DNA of 64,000 nt, taken from NCBI RefSeq assembly GCF_002994745.2, contig NC_037093.1, positions 51,006,384 through 51,070,383 on the forward strand, read 5' to 3'. Position 1 is the stretch's first letter. Each line of letters starts with the position of its first letter. Position numbers and translations under genes: made by a program. The notes under the pieces were generated by a model. It made no database searches and was not told where the DNA came from. It saw only the letters and a list, made by a program, of their open reading frames with translations. Shown one piece after another: positions 40,633 to 51,299 of the stretch. The stretch comes from Rosa chinensis (Eukaryota; Streptophyta; Magnoliopsida; Rosales; Rosaceae).

Positions 40633-40822
40633 CTATTATAATGTGTCCCTTTGGTGTGGGCTTGTGAGAAGGACAACACTTTTTAGATGTTTTATCTAAT
40701 GATGTATGAGATGGGCACCATAATATATATGGACTTGAAGTCTTGAAATTTGAGATGATATTAGAATGTGTATTGATGATATTCTCTAGCTCTAATGTTA
40801 TGTTTCCTTAATCCTCTCACTA
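40354..40822. other. F-box promoter and left edge of the duplicated block
   Basis: This holds the promoter side of the F-box gene, then a (TG)n run at 40597-40630. Sequence from about 40640 (tgtccctttggtgtgggcttgtgag) recurs near 50155 and 58565, marking the left edge of the repeated spacer. Confidence 0.6.
40597..40630. repeat. (TG)n microsatellite
   Basis: A perfect TG run. At the equivalent place in the later units there is an (AT)n run instead (50104-50134, 58515-58546). Confidence 0.95.
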
Positions 40823-41110
40823 GTTCATTAAGAGGGTCCCTGGTTCTGTTTGTTGCTAGTTTCGTTCTTATTAAATTACAGCTTGGCCGCTTCTTCCCTG
40901 GTGACAAGTATTAAACACTTCACAGGCTTGATCAGCTGCATTCATGTCTTTGGTGTTTCACCCGGCAATTGGAAGTGTCTAGCTATCACTTCATAGAGTG
41001 TTATATTGTTCGAAATTTGCTTTAGGGACTCCGTAATATAGTAAAGATGGTTGCAGACTGCTTATTGTTGTCAAGCTTTTAAAGTCTTGATTTCTATAAA
41101 TTTGCTAAAT
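40823..41110 (+). pseudogene. NOP10 3'-end relic, copy 1
   Basis: The sequence follows NOP10 intron 2 end, exon 3 start and 3' flank in order. ggtccctggttc is followed by an AG acceptor, then ggccgcttcttccctggtgacaagtatt (NOP10: gcccgcttctcccctgatgacaagtatt). A gap of about 65 bp in the coding part comes next, then cttcacaggcttgatcagctgcattcatgtc and the downstream agactgcttattgttgtc. It cannot encode NOP10. It marks material derived from the NOP10 3' end at 37.98-38.35 kb. Confidence 0.8.
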
Positions 41111-41818
41111 CACTCGCTTATTATCTTCTACAACTTTAGGACTTGTGGAGCTTACATATGCGCTCAAACACACAAGCTTCTCTTTGGTATTTACAGTAAT
41201 CTCTAGGACAGTAGAACATTTAGGAATTGCTTATTGGAAGAATGTTAGTATTGATAGACTGGTATTGCTTACCAAATATCATACAGTATGCATCCCACTT
41301 GAGTTCAGCATGAGAACCATTCGAATCTGATCCACTTCGTTTAATTGATGCAAGAACATCAATAATTGAGCACATATAAATATAAATTGAAACACGCAGA
41401 AGATCATACATTGCGTTGTATAAACCATTACACATCACCTTGAGTTCAATATCTCTTCACTCCAGACTCGTTTAACACAGCACTGCTTTCAATATTCCAG
41501 AGCACTTCAACATACATATACGACTGCAATTTGAATCAGTTATGTCATGGTAGGATAATTAAACATTTAGCATGTGAGAGTAAATCCAGAGATCCAATGA
41601 TCTGAAGCATGTTTAAATTTGAATCAAGTCTGCTAACAAAAATAGAAAGCATTGGAATTAGGTCAATATAAGAGAAATGAAAGTGTAATTAATACTAGTT
41701 GAAAGTTTGATTTTCATTTACATCTGCAATGAAAAGAAGATTTTGAACTTCCATTAAACTGGCCAGGGCACTTAATCCACTCACAACTTTGATCTTCTAA
41801 ATATTAATAAAGTACTGT
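41111..41818. other. Intergenic, F-box fragment 3' flank
   Basis: Bases about 41280-41460 resemble the 3' flank of the intact F-box gene (38710-38830) and part of 45005-45140. No coding region was recognised. Confidence 0.5.
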
Positions 41819-42175
41819 TTACTCTAGCTGGACGTTGCTCTCTGCATAACCTACTACTGAATGAAAGTAATCGTTTCTTTCTCCATGTACCTTTCTCAAT
41901 GCCTGGGTTATAGGGTCATACATAAACAGGTCCCCCGGTTCATTATCTGCACCAGCTTCATCTTCTTTTTTGGTGAAAACAAGTTGATCCTTCCAAACTC
42001 CGATGTAGAATAACGAAGATGGTCGTCTGATTCTTATTTGTTGAATCCAAGAACAAGTGTTAGTATATTGATCAGCAGTAGTATCCACCCACATCACAAA
42101 TTGGTCGCCCTCCTGCACTGAAAGATAGCCTCCAACCGCAACTGAATTTTTCCATCGAATTAATTGCATCTTCAA
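41819..42175 (-). pseudogene. F-box/FBA gene fragment, C-terminal third only
   Basis: An open frame of 118 codons (WKNSVAVGGYLSVQEGDQFV ... LFMYDPITQALRKVHGER) matches the C-terminus of the intact F-box protein at 39202-40353. Homology to the paralogue at 45-46 kb ends abruptly at about 42172. There is no F-box and no N-terminal half. It is a 5'-truncated copy. It could only make a short protein if transcribed from a new promoter. Confidence 0.85.
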
Positions 42176-42628
42176 CTTTTTTTAACTATTTTTGTGGTGA
42201 AGTAAAATGAAGCTTTTAAAGTAATTCCCAATGATGGAAAAAAAACAATGTACATCCCGGTCAGTTATGTTGTAGTGAGAGAACGGGAAATGCACATGAG
42301 CTTAACAGATATCCTGTTACAGTTGTGATTTAGTTCTGCACGGTAAAGCCTAAAATAAAAATCCAATAATCAATCTGACTTGCAACATAGAATTGGTAAT
42401 GAAAACTGCTGAATCAACCATTGCTTCCATAATGAATAAACTTGGATTTATAAGAGAAACAGCACCATTACAAGTTCAACAGGAAATAGTTCAAAGCATT
42501 CAAACATTACATTGAACATTTTATACATAAAACGATGGATATCCAAAGAAGAAAGCATAAATAAGGCATAAGCGATTACAAAACAAGCATAGCTATTCTG
42601 GACCATGTTCTTTCAAGAGGACATCACT
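42176..42628. other. 3' flank of DUF295 copy 1
   Basis: From about 42290 rightward the sequence is shared with the 3' flanks of the other DUF295 copies (for example gattta...acagcaccattacaagttcaac). It contains no gene. Confidence 0.6.
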
Positions 42629-43693
42629 TCAGAAACTCGGTTGAATCCACAGATGGGATTCTCTGATTTCTTCAAACCCGGTATTGAAGGAATTGCTGAA
42701 GTCTCGATTAATTGTCCCATCCTCCATATTAAAAATACCAACATCTAAGTCAACGAATGGAGAGACCCTTTTGCTGTTCAGGAAATATATGCAATTGGGC
42801 TTGCATCCGGAATTGCCTGAGCCCTCAATAGAGAATGAAGAACTGCTGTTACTCAAGAAGAGGGCTCTATTACCCAAATCCTTTACCTCTGAGTCGGACC
42901 ATGAATTGCCATTACTGAATGGGACCTTGAAAACCCTGCAGCCAATAGTTGATTCATACTGATTATGGTAGGAAGTACACAAAACCACCAATAGGGACCC
43001 TGCAGATTCCACCAGATATAGCTGTTTAATGCCCTTCTTAGGACCTAGAAGTTGCTCCTTACTCGGAATCTCTGGAGCAACAACACTCAGATGTGCTCGC
43101 TTAGGGTCATCAATTTCACAAACAACAGAAACACGGCCAGACTGGTCCACAACGTAGAAACTTCCTTGATAGTGTGTGAGATCCCTAATGATATTGTGGG
43201 CCTCAAATCCGAGATGTTTCCAACCTTGGCCGCCCAGTCCGGGTCTGCAAAATCCCAAAGTAGTAGCTGTCTGAAACATGACTATATAATCCAATGTGGA
43301 ACGAGGATTGGACGACAAAGCAAACTTCCAAATATTCTCGAGCGGACAGCGCAGCAAACCAGGAAGTTGAATTTGGGCATGATGATTTGATGGGTGGAGC
43401 ATATTGAATTTCAATTCCCCTTGATCACTAGTTACAGTAAGCAGCCATCCCAGGGAAGCAAAGCAGGCCTTACCACTGATTTCTGGGAGATTGGCGTTGT
43501 AGATCTCACCTTTTGCGAGGGTGTAAAACTGAACCATGGCGTCATCAATCCTCTTTGGAAGCATAAGAAGAGGAACTTGATCAGCGCCGAATGATTTCCG
43601 CACTGCAGTGATAAACTTGTTCCAGAAAACTGCCAGCCTTTCGCCGAGAGAGACAAGGTAATTCTGAAGAGAATCGCACCACCCGGTAGCCAT
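42629..43693 (-). CDS. DUF295-family protein, array copy 1
   Basis: Single exon, 354 aa, open. The DUF295 (KIB1-4-type beta-propeller) region covers about residues 60-330, with LPEISGKACFASLGWLL, GSFYVVDQSGRVSVVCEIDD and SAGSLLVVLC. Typical members start with an F-box and read PWLMLP shortly after it. Here residues 1-45 (GWCDSLQNYLVSLGERLAVF ... VPLLMLP) lie at the F-box position but lack its conserved Leu-Pro and Cys-Lys-Trp pattern, so SKP1 binding is doubtful. Function is unknown; family members include F-box SKIP23-like proteins. There are near-identical copies at 51300 and 59713, and a dead relative at 9343-10182. Confidence 0.85.
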   Translation of the reverse strand: MATGWCDSLQNYLVSLGERLAVFWNKFITAVRKSFGADQVPLLMLPKRIDDAMVQFYTLAKGEIYNANLPEISGKACFASLGWLLTVTSDQGELKFNMLHPSNHHAQIQLPGLLRCPLENIWKFALSSNPRSTLDYIVMFQTATTLGFCRPGLGGQGWKHLGFEAHNIIRDLTHYQGSFYVVDQSGRVSVVCEIDDPKRAHLSVVAPEIPSKEQLLGPKKGIKQLYLVESAGSLLVVLCTSYHNQYESTIGCRVFKVPFSNGNSWSDSEVKDLGNRALFLSNSSSSFSIEGSGNSGCKPNCIYFLNSKRVSPFVDLDVGIFNMEDGTINRDFSNSFNTGFEEIRESHLWIQPSF

Positions 43694-45139
43694 TTGAGGT
43701 TGTAGAGAAGAAACGAGATTTATAAGTCAGACCAGAGGATTGGTTTTTGGCAATCGAAAGAAAACAACTTGTTGGCGAGAGAGAGATAGAAAGAGAGAGC
43801 GAGTCTGGAGTTTATATATAGATGTTATAGTGATTACCAGATCAAACTAGAAAACCCAATCCATCTAGGAGTAGGAAACATAGAACTAAGAACTGGCAGA
43901 ATAGGATTTGGCTCCTCTAAAAGTGAGGATTGTGTGAAGTTATATAAATTTCATAAAATCTTAATCATTTAATTAATCCAATGGTAACTAAAGTGGCCAA
44001 ATCAGCTCATGTAATTTTAACTGGTATTGTGCACAAACTGTCCTTAACTCCATCACATCAAATTCATTTATGTTTCGCTCTATATGTTCTTCCAATGGAA
44101 AACTTTCAAGGTTAAGAGAATGTAAATCAAATAAGTTAATATTGCCTCTATATTCATTTTATACTCTTCTCTAGGCTAAAGTGGGTGAGGATTTCTTATG
44201 GGTTTGGATTAATAATTACTCACCAATGATTAAATAAACGATGATAATTGAAAAGGCCATAATTGGATGAGTATGGAGTAAATTAAAGCAACCATTCATC
44301 AAAGGGCAGAGGTTGGAAATTACCTGGTCAGTTATTTACTTTGCAATGTCTTTGAATACTGAATAAGACAGCTGATAGTCCTTTACTATTCACAACAATA
44401 CTGAAAGTGTCTTCACGTGAAAGCCTCTAGATTCCAAAACTGAAAACTATAATTCATAATGAAATTGAAATAACAATTGAAATCTGATATTGGGGAAGAT
44501 AGGAGGAAATGAGAATAGTTAGGAGTTGTTCACAAATGATCGATCAAACTTCCCAACTCATGAGAGGAGGCTGTTATGTTTACGGGAAAAACCAAAAAGG
44601 TTAGATTAACGGCAATGTTAAATAGTTTAGGGTATAAAAAGATGATGTGGACTCTTGTAACCATTGGATTACCTAAAGAGTTAAGATTTTATGAAATTTA
44701 CTAACTTCATACAATCCTCATTTTAGAGGAGCGGAATCCACACAAACACATATATATGGGGAGGGGTTTAAAATTCATACCACTTTCGAGTACATTAAAC
44801 AAGGCTCAAAAATATCATTTCATCTTTGAATCTCCGCACGTATTGTCGGATGGATGGATTCACACACTTGAGGAACAACCCACTCTCATTTTTCCCCATA
44901 TGCATACCTGGTAAAAAGAGTATAAGTAGTACCCAGTCCCTCAATTTAATGAATTTTCATCGGTAGGAGCGATGGGCGGAGTGTATACAAAGGGCAAGTC
45001 GAAGAGAGAATACTATACAGTATGTATGCCACTTGAGGTCAGCATGAAACCCATTCGAATCTGATCCACTTCGTTTAATTTATGCAAGAACATCAATAAT
45101 GAGCAATATATAAACATAAATTGAACCGCGCAAAAGATC
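43694..45139. other. Spacer between DUF295 copy 1 and F-box copy 2
   Basis: 43700-44290 is shared with the equivalent spacers of the other units. About 44290-45385 of this unit is missing from units B and C. Near 45005-45140 the sequence equals F-box 3' flank, fused to the coding part by a deletion. No gene was recognised. Confidence 0.55.
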
Positions 45140-46188
45140 ACCAGCTTCAACTTCATTTTTGGTGAAAACAGTTGATCCTTCCAAACTCAATGTAGAATAA
45201 GAAAGATGGCCGGCCGTCTGATTCTTAGTTGTAGAATCCAAGAACTAGTGTTAGTTTCTTGATCAGTAGTAGTATCCACCCAAGTCACAACTTAATTGGT
45301 CGTCCTCCTCCACCGGAAGGTAGCCTACAACTGTAAGTGAATTTTTCCATCGACTTAATTGCATATGCAACAAAATATCCTTACTAAGATGGCGTATTTC
45401 TCCTGGTAATGGTTTCCATGTATCCTTGAAGGCCTCATCATGTAAACTGAACGAAACGAGAGCCACCCCAACTGGTTTATTCTCTACCAACCAATACAGC
45501 ACTCCATTCACAGTTATTGAGTGAGTATTAAACCCTTTACATGATGTAAGTCCAAGTTCCGGTTCATCGGTTCAACTACTCTCCAAGAATTTCTATTAGG
45601 ATTGAACACTCTGGCTTGAAAAGTAAGTTGGTTCGGATCATTAATGGGATTAACATAAGGGCGAACTGTCACCAACTTGTATGCACTAATGCTATGCATG
45701 AAATCAAAACCTACAATCAGACGATAGTAATAAGTAGCATTCTCAACTCTTTTCTCCAAAACAATAGGAAAATAATTAAATTGGTCTGTTGCTGGGTTCC
45801 ATACTACTGTGGCTATTCGAGTACCCTTAAGCAAGGTAACGCAACAAACTAACCCATTACTAGATCCCACAAATTTTAAATCCCATCTTGCATCGTTGGG
45901 GAGGAAAGGTACACTCAAACTTGAAACTGCCGTTTTTTCGTCAGCAAGTAATGAGATTCCAACTTTCTTATTACCAATTCCGGCAGCAAGAGAGGATGAG
46001 GAGATGAGGAGAAGACGGCGAGAGCTGTGAAGACGATGTCTGTCCAGGAAATTACTAGTTTTGGTGAGATAATCCCACTCTTTTGATACACACCTAAACC
46101 TACATATAGACTTGAGAGGCAATCTTAAGAGAATTTCTACTAGAATACTTTCATCAGCTATAGCAAAAAAACTAGCTCCAGTTTCCAT
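45140..46188 (-). pseudogene. F-box/FBA gene copy 2, frameshifted and internally deleted
   Basis: The N-terminal 200 or so codons from the ATG at 46188 are intact, with the F-box (ILVEILLRLPLKSICRFRCV) and the first FBA motifs. Near 45565 an 8-bp insertion (an extra ttcatcgg relative to the copy at 53.15 kb) shifts the frame, giving an early stop at 45514. The original frame resumes in 45511-45263. A second 4-bp indel near 45290 ends it again. Further on, single-base indels and a deletion of roughly 0.5 kb join the coding part to its own 3' flank near 45145. The gene is dead as a full-length protein. Confidence 0.88.
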
Positions 46189-46434
46189 TCCGTAGAAACT
46201 ATGAGAGAGGCAATAAACTCGGTGTTCATTAAGTTTTTCTTTCTAGATGGAGGTGTACATATATGTAGGTTACCATAATAATGATCTTACTTATCCAAAC
46301 TAGCTAGAAAACCTAATCATTCCAGCAATGAATTAGCAAAATCAATCTAGGAGTCTAGGACTAACATATATGATATGCTGAACAGCTTAACCTGATTACT
46401 GTCTAATACAACAATAAACAATATTGTTTTTGGT
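46189..46434. other. Short spacer between F-box copy 2 and SCPL copy 1
   Basis: It contains the F-box promoter side and the SCPL 3' flank. The phrase ggactaacatatatgat near 46355 is the empty site of the solo LTR present in unit B (53954-54814). Confidence 0.6.
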
Positions 46435-47781
46435 TCATATTGATGACAGGTTATCCTCCTCCACATTGGCAAACAACCCTTTACCCAAAACCCAGTCTTC
46501 AATCATTGCTTGAGCTCTTAATGGCTGGTCAGCAGGCACAAGATGACCAGCCCCTGAGACCAAAACAAAGCTCAGACTCCCCCATTTCTGAACATAACCA
46601 GCAACCTCTCCACCCAATCTCCAAACTCTCCTATCCACCGACAGAAACCTCTCTATCCCCTCCCATTTCATGGTCTTCACCCAAGCCTCATTCGCAACCA
46701 CGCCACATCTCATATCAAACTGCCCCTGGTACAACAAAACCTTGCTCTTCCTCACCAACTCTTCCACCATGTACTTCACACTCTTCATCATATCCTCATG
46801 CAATACCTCCCCCACCAAATGGCTACATTCCTCGAAAACTATGGACTCATTCGACACCCCCAAAGCCTTCCTCACCTCCTCATTCCTCAATAACTCCCCA
46901 ACCAAATGCGTTTCATAGCTAGCATTCCTTCTGATATCATACAAAGTGGGCAACCCGGTCATGTCTTGCAACCTATCCAACACTCTGCTTCTTGCAATTT
47001 TCGCCTCGCTCCATTTCCCAGCTCTAGACAAATCCACTGCCTCAAATTGAAGCTCCTCTACCTCCCTCTTCTGCCTCTCATTGATCAAACCCGAAAAGTA
47101 AGCATTTACAGCATGAGTTTTCACTTGGATCACCGGGTCTGTCTCCCCATTTCCTATAGCAACCCCAGCTAAATTCACATGCCGATCAGACCCAGAACTC
47201 TCAGCATCAATATTCCTCTGCAAAATGTAGTACCCAATTGCCGGAATATACTTGCCTGCATAGCTCTCCCCAGTGATGTAAAGAGGCCTCGACCTAAACA
47301 CAGGATCAAGCTCAATGAACTCGGTAATTGCAGCGAACAGGTGTTGTGCAACCGCAAACTGGTTTCTCGGAATCTCTTCGGGTGTGGAAGCTATACTGAA
47401 CCCGGTTCCGACGGGATTGTCGAGAAAAACCAAGCCGAACATGCGGTTCCAGGAACCAGAGTTGGGTTCCAAGGTGAGGGAATCAGAGGGGTGTTTGTGG
47501 AAATTAACGCGCCAGGGACCGAGCTCGAAGAAGTTGCCGACCATGGAGGAGCAGCCGGGGCCGCCCTGGAGCCAAATGAGGAGTGGGGTTTGGGAGAGAG
47601 GTGAAGTTGGGTTCTGGGCTTCATAGAAGGTGTAGAATATTGCAGAGGATGTGGTGGGGTTGACTGGGAGGTAGCCTGACTTGGTGGGGAGGGCTTGTTT
47701 TGGGAGGAGAGGTGGTGGTGAGGCTGTGATGGTGTGGATGATGAAGAAGAAGAGGAAGCAGAGGACTGTTGTTGACTCCAT
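46435..47781 (-). CDS. Serine carboxypeptidase-like protein (SCPL50-like), intact copy
   Basis: Secreted or vacuolar S10-family serine carboxypeptidase, single exon, 448 aa from the ATG at 47781. An in-frame ATG 20 codons upstream is less likely, since the chosen start gives a clean signal peptide. The signal peptide covers residues 1-20 (hydrophobic [10 protein letters not shown]). The oxyanion region GGPGCSSM lies near 73-80. The catalytic triad is Ser173 in GESYAGK, Asp356 in [10 protein letters not shown] and His413 in [11 protein letters not shown]. The motif [13 protein letters not shown] is also present. All catalytic residues are present, so activity as a peptidase or acyltransferase is possible. 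Single-exon structure and sequence suggest the SCPL50/51 group. A copy 8.4 kb away carries a stop codon. Confidence 0.93.
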   Translation of the reverse strand: MESTTVLCFLFFFIIHTITASPPPLLPKQALPTKSGYLPVNPTTSSAIFYTFYEAQNPTSPLSQTPLLIWLQGGPGCSSMVGNFFELGPWRVNFHKHPSDSLTLEPNSGSWNRMFGLVFLDNPVGTGFSIASTPEEIPRNQFAVAQHLFAAITEFIELDPVFRSRPLYITGESYAGKYIPAIGYYILQRNIDAESSGSDRHVNLAGVAIGNGETDPVIQVKTHAVNAYFSGLINERQKREVEELQFEAVDLSRAGKWSEAKIARSRVLDRLQDMTGLPTLYDIRRNASYETHLVGELLRNEEVRKALGVSNESIVFEECSHLVGEVLHEDMMKSVKYMVEELVRKSKVLLYQGQFDMRCGVVANEAWVKTMKWEGIERFLSVDRRVWRLGGEVAGYVQKWGSLSFVLVSGAGHLVPADQPLRAQAMIEDWVLGKGLFANVEEDNLSSI

Positions 47782-48225
47782 TGCAGACCCTCCTAGAGTT
47801 GAGTTGTTTGTCGGATTGCTGATAAAGATTATAGAGGGCATTATTGGCTACTTTTCACTATACATGTTGCCAAGTATACCATACACACCAATGTAGATGA
47901 AGATGATGATTCCTAATTGCCATATACCTAACGAGTAATTTTAATGGTGTATTTGGCATGGAGTGTATAATTTTTGTAGGGTGGAGAATAATGAGGTGCG
48001 AAGAATCTGCAAGATCAGTAATATGATATTCGTTTCATGAAAAATAATTAAAATATATTCTTTTTAAATTTAAAAAAAGAAGCAAAATTATGAAATGAAA
48101 CACAAATGATGTGATAGATCACCCATATTTGTAAGCAAATTGTGTATCAGTTAGTCATGAAAACCCTTCATTTCCCTTTCCTAGCAAATACGGACAGAAA
48201 TGGTACACTTTTCTCATTCCGATTA
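47782..48225. other. SCPL copy 1 promoter side
   Basis: Shared with 56234-56629 of unit B. AT-rich, with no gene seen. Confidence 0.5.
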
Positions 48226-48554
48226 GAGAAAATATTTCAAACAGTACCCGAACTAAGGCCGACTCCTAACTTTAGTACCCGACTATGCAAAACTATCACT
48301 TTGGTACCCCAAGTTTAAAGCTCGACCCAAGAATGGTACACGCCGTCCATCACAACGTTAAGTTTTTGCTACGTGGCAAACCATGAGGGCCCTCAAAATA
48401 TGTCACGTGGTTAGCTAGTTAACGCCGTGATGGACGGCGTGTACCATTCTTGGGTCGAACTTCAAACTTGGGGTACCAAAGTGATAGTTTTGCATAGTCG
48501 GGTACTGAAGTTAAGAATGAGCCTTAGTTCGGGTACTGTTTGTAACATTTTCTC
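48226..48554. mobile_element. Foldback Mutator-like MITE, 329 bp (unit A)
   Basis: The arms gagaaaatatttcaaacagt... and ...tttgtaacattttctc are near-complete inverted copies that pair over most of the element. A 9-bp target duplication with one mismatch flanks it (TTCCGATTA 48217-48225, TTCCAATTA 48555-48563). The same insertion in unit B has a perfect duplication. Confidence 0.88.
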
Positions 48555-49399
48555 TTCCAATTATGTATGAGCTTAAAAGTTTGTGTCCGAGTCCACTTGG
48601 AATCCAACATTTTTGGTAGTTCCCAAGAACTCAAGAAGTGAAGAAACACAGGTAGATGTAGGTTGAAGGTCATTCTCCCAAAGCACATGTGAACTTGAAA
48701 GTCTATTGAAATCGATATCATATTTGATGCCATTGGAGAAGTTAGTTACTTTCAAAGCTCCCAATCACGCTGCGGATGTGCAATTCCGATTATCACTTAC
48801 CCTCATCATCTTCGAACATTCAAACTCTCTATTATTTTCATTACATATAGTATTATGTCATGATTATAGTTAGTAAAAACCGGAACGTGTATAGTACGCG
48901 AAAAATACGTACATGTATTATTCGGACATTTTATCAAATAGTTCGTTGAAAAGTTCGGCAAAATATTTTTAATTAATTAAATAATTATTTTTTTTAATTA
49001 AAACTATTAATTTATATTCATTTTTGTTCAATAATATGTGTAAAATACTGAAAAAGGTAAAAATCGTGTATAGTACGTATATAATACTTTTGGTTTCAAA
49101 AATACGGGAAATTTAACGAGTCCTTTCAAAAATATGAAGTACTGAAGTTTTTTTTTTTTTAAATGTAAGTACGTGTTTTATTAGCGTATAATACAAAAGA
49201 GAAAATATTTCAAACAGTATCCGAACTTAGGCTGACTCCTAACTTCAGTACCCGACTATGCAAAACTATCACTTTGGTACCCCAAGTTTGAAGCCCGACC
49301 CAAGAATGGTACACACCATCTATCACAGGGTTAAGTCTCTTGCTACGTGGCAAACCATGAGGGGTAATTATGTCATTTTGTTAACCATCTACGTGGCAA

Positions 49400-50096
49400 A
49401 CCATGAGGGGTCTGATGCTGATGTGGCAGTGGGCCTCTGGGCTTTAGGGCTTTTGGGCTTGTTTCTTTCCTTTTTTTTTTCTTTCTTTTCTTCTCTTTTC
49501 TGCCGGTTTTATGTAAAAGATTTAGTCGGCCAGTTCACCCACTTTTAGGTCGATTTTTGTGCTTTTTCTTCTGGTTCCTGAATATTTGGCTTGATAGGCT
49601 TCCACTACTAAAAGTTGGTAGAAATTGGAGGTCCGGATTATGGTGAACCGGTGGAATATTTACTGCGAGTTGCATGGAGCTTTCGGTGGCAAGTTCAGTT
49701 GGTTTCCGGCCGGTTCTTGTGGTGGGGCCTCCGGTTCTGGACTCCTAGGATCGAGTTCTTCAAGGTGTACAGTGGAGGCAGAAAAGTTTCAAGGTTTTGT
49801 ATTCGGATTCAAGGTTTTTAGCTTCTTTAATCAGGGTTTGACTATTTGTTTCAGGGTTAGAGCTTCGTGCTGATAACGTGTTGTAGAGAAACTGAAATTG
49901 AGAGGAAATCGCTGTGTATTCTCATTGATAATAGGGGCATCTTTATATAGAGGATTACAATGTATAGAATCTCAAGCACACAAGGAAAGTAATCGTACAT
50001 TGAATAGGAATCTAGATCTTTCTAATTTAACTCTATTACCACTAAGTCAAGTAACCTAAAGTTTGGGTCAAACACAAATTAGGGTTTACTTGAACA
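49400..50096 (-). mobile_element. Truncated Ty1/copia-like 5' LTR plus leader (unit A)
   Basis: 49879-50096 (218 bp) reads TGTTCAAGTAAACC...TCTCTACAACA on the minus strand, with TG/CA ends and a TATATAAAG promoter-like word near 49955. It is followed by cgttatcagcacgaagc, which resembles the primer-binding/leader start seen in many plant copia elements. About 480 bp of internal leader follows and then breaks off. The same structure occurs at about 57810-58514. Confidence 0.55.
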
Positions 50097-50097
50097 G

Positions 50098-50103
<6 letters not shown>

Positions 50104-50134
<31 letters not shown>
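50104..50134. repeat. (AT)n microsatellite, unit A/B junction
   Basis: A perfect AT run directly beside the copia LTR remnant; the unit B/C counterpart is at 58515-58546. Confidence 0.95.
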
Positions 50135-50138
<4 letters not shown>

Positions 50139-50387
50139 CTGAATATGCTATAACGTGTCCCTTTGGTGTGGGTTTGTGAGTGGGACAGTGCTTTTTAGAT
50201 GAGTATCTAATGATGTATGAGATGGGCACCACATAATATATATGGTGTTTCTTTTATTATTATTATTTTTAAATTTTTTTTTTTTTTCTGTTTGGGTCGA
50301 TGGACTTGAAATTTTGAGATAAAATTAAAGTGTGTACTGATGAGAATCTCTAGCTCTAATGATATGAGTCCCTAATCTGCTCACTAG

Positions 50388-50690
50388 TTCATTAAAAGGG
50401 TCCCTGGTTCTTTTTGTTGCTTGATTCGTTCTCCTTTATCAAATTACAGCTTGGCCGCTTCTTCCCTGGTGACAAGTATTAAACACTTCACAGGCTTGAT
50501 CCAGTCAGCTGCATTCATGTCTTTGGTGTTTCACCCGGCAGTTGGAAGTGTCTATCACTTCATAGCGTGTTATCTTGATCGAAATTTGCTTTAGGGACAC
50601 TTTAATATAGTAGTAGTACTACAGATGGTTGCAGACTGCTTATTGTTGTCAAGTTTTTTAAAGTCTTGATTTCTATAAATTTGCTAAATC
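50388..50690 (+). pseudogene. NOP10 3'-end relic, copy 2
   Basis: Same structure as the relic at 40823-41110. It keeps the NOP10-like ctcctttatcaaattacag acceptor region, the shortened exon 3 part and the 3' flank. The word ccagtcagctgcattcatgtc is closer to NOP10 here than in copy 1. No coding potential. Confidence 0.82.
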
Positions 50691-51299
50691 ATTCGCTTAT
50701 TATCTTCTAGAACTTTAGGACTAGTGGAGCTCACATATATTCGCTCAAACACACAAGCTTCCTAGTAAAATGAGAGAGAGTAATGGCTTTATCTTCTGCA
50801 CTGGAATTGAGGAAACAATTCATATTTTAGTCATCTTTCTAGTTGTTTTAGAGGGCCTAATTCCACTGAGATCCCTGTTTGTTATTTCATTTGATTTTTG
50901 GAAATACTAGGGTGATTTTTAAATTAATTGCAAGTCTTTTTTTCCAGGGAGCTTGATAAGTTCTGTAAGGGATATGTTTCACATGAGCTCAAGTGATATC
51001 CTGTTCTAAAGCCTAAAATAAAAATCTGTCATGAAATCCAATAATCAATCGGACTTGCAACATAGAATTAATGAGAACTGCTGAATCAACCATTGCTTCC
51101 ATAATGAATAAACTTGGATTTATAAGAGAAACAGCACCATTACAAGTTCAACAGGAAATAGTTCAGAGCATTCAAACATTACATTGAACATTTTATACAT
51201 AAACGATGGATATCCAAAGAAGAAAGCATAAATAAGGCATAAGAGATTACAAAACAAGCATAGCTATTCTGGACCATGTTCTTTCAAGAGGACATCACT
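50691..51299. other. 3' flank of DUF295 copy 2
   Basis: Shared with 59103-59712. No gene was recognised. Confidence 0.55.

Larger units (their letters stand above)
48555..50387. other. Array spacer A with transposon remnants
   Basis: AT-rich DNA at about 48840-49190 is followed by a one-armed copy of the foldback MITE (about 49199-49395). A truncated copia leader and LTR (about 49400-50096) and an (AT)n run (50104-50134) come next. The whole stretch is paralogous to 56959-58790. Short open frames here (for example 49258-49873) fall in these repeats and show no domain. Confidence 0.65.

Noticed and set aside
43052..43390. 112-codon plus-strand frames repeated opposite each DUF295 copy (also 51723 and 60136)
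   Set aside because: They are mirror frames of the DUF295 coding strand.
46440..46922. 160-codon plus-strand frame opposite SCPL copy 1, repeated at 54892-55374
   Set aside because: It is the complement of a strongly coding minus-strand gene with catalytic motifs; its conservation simply follows the SCPL sequence.
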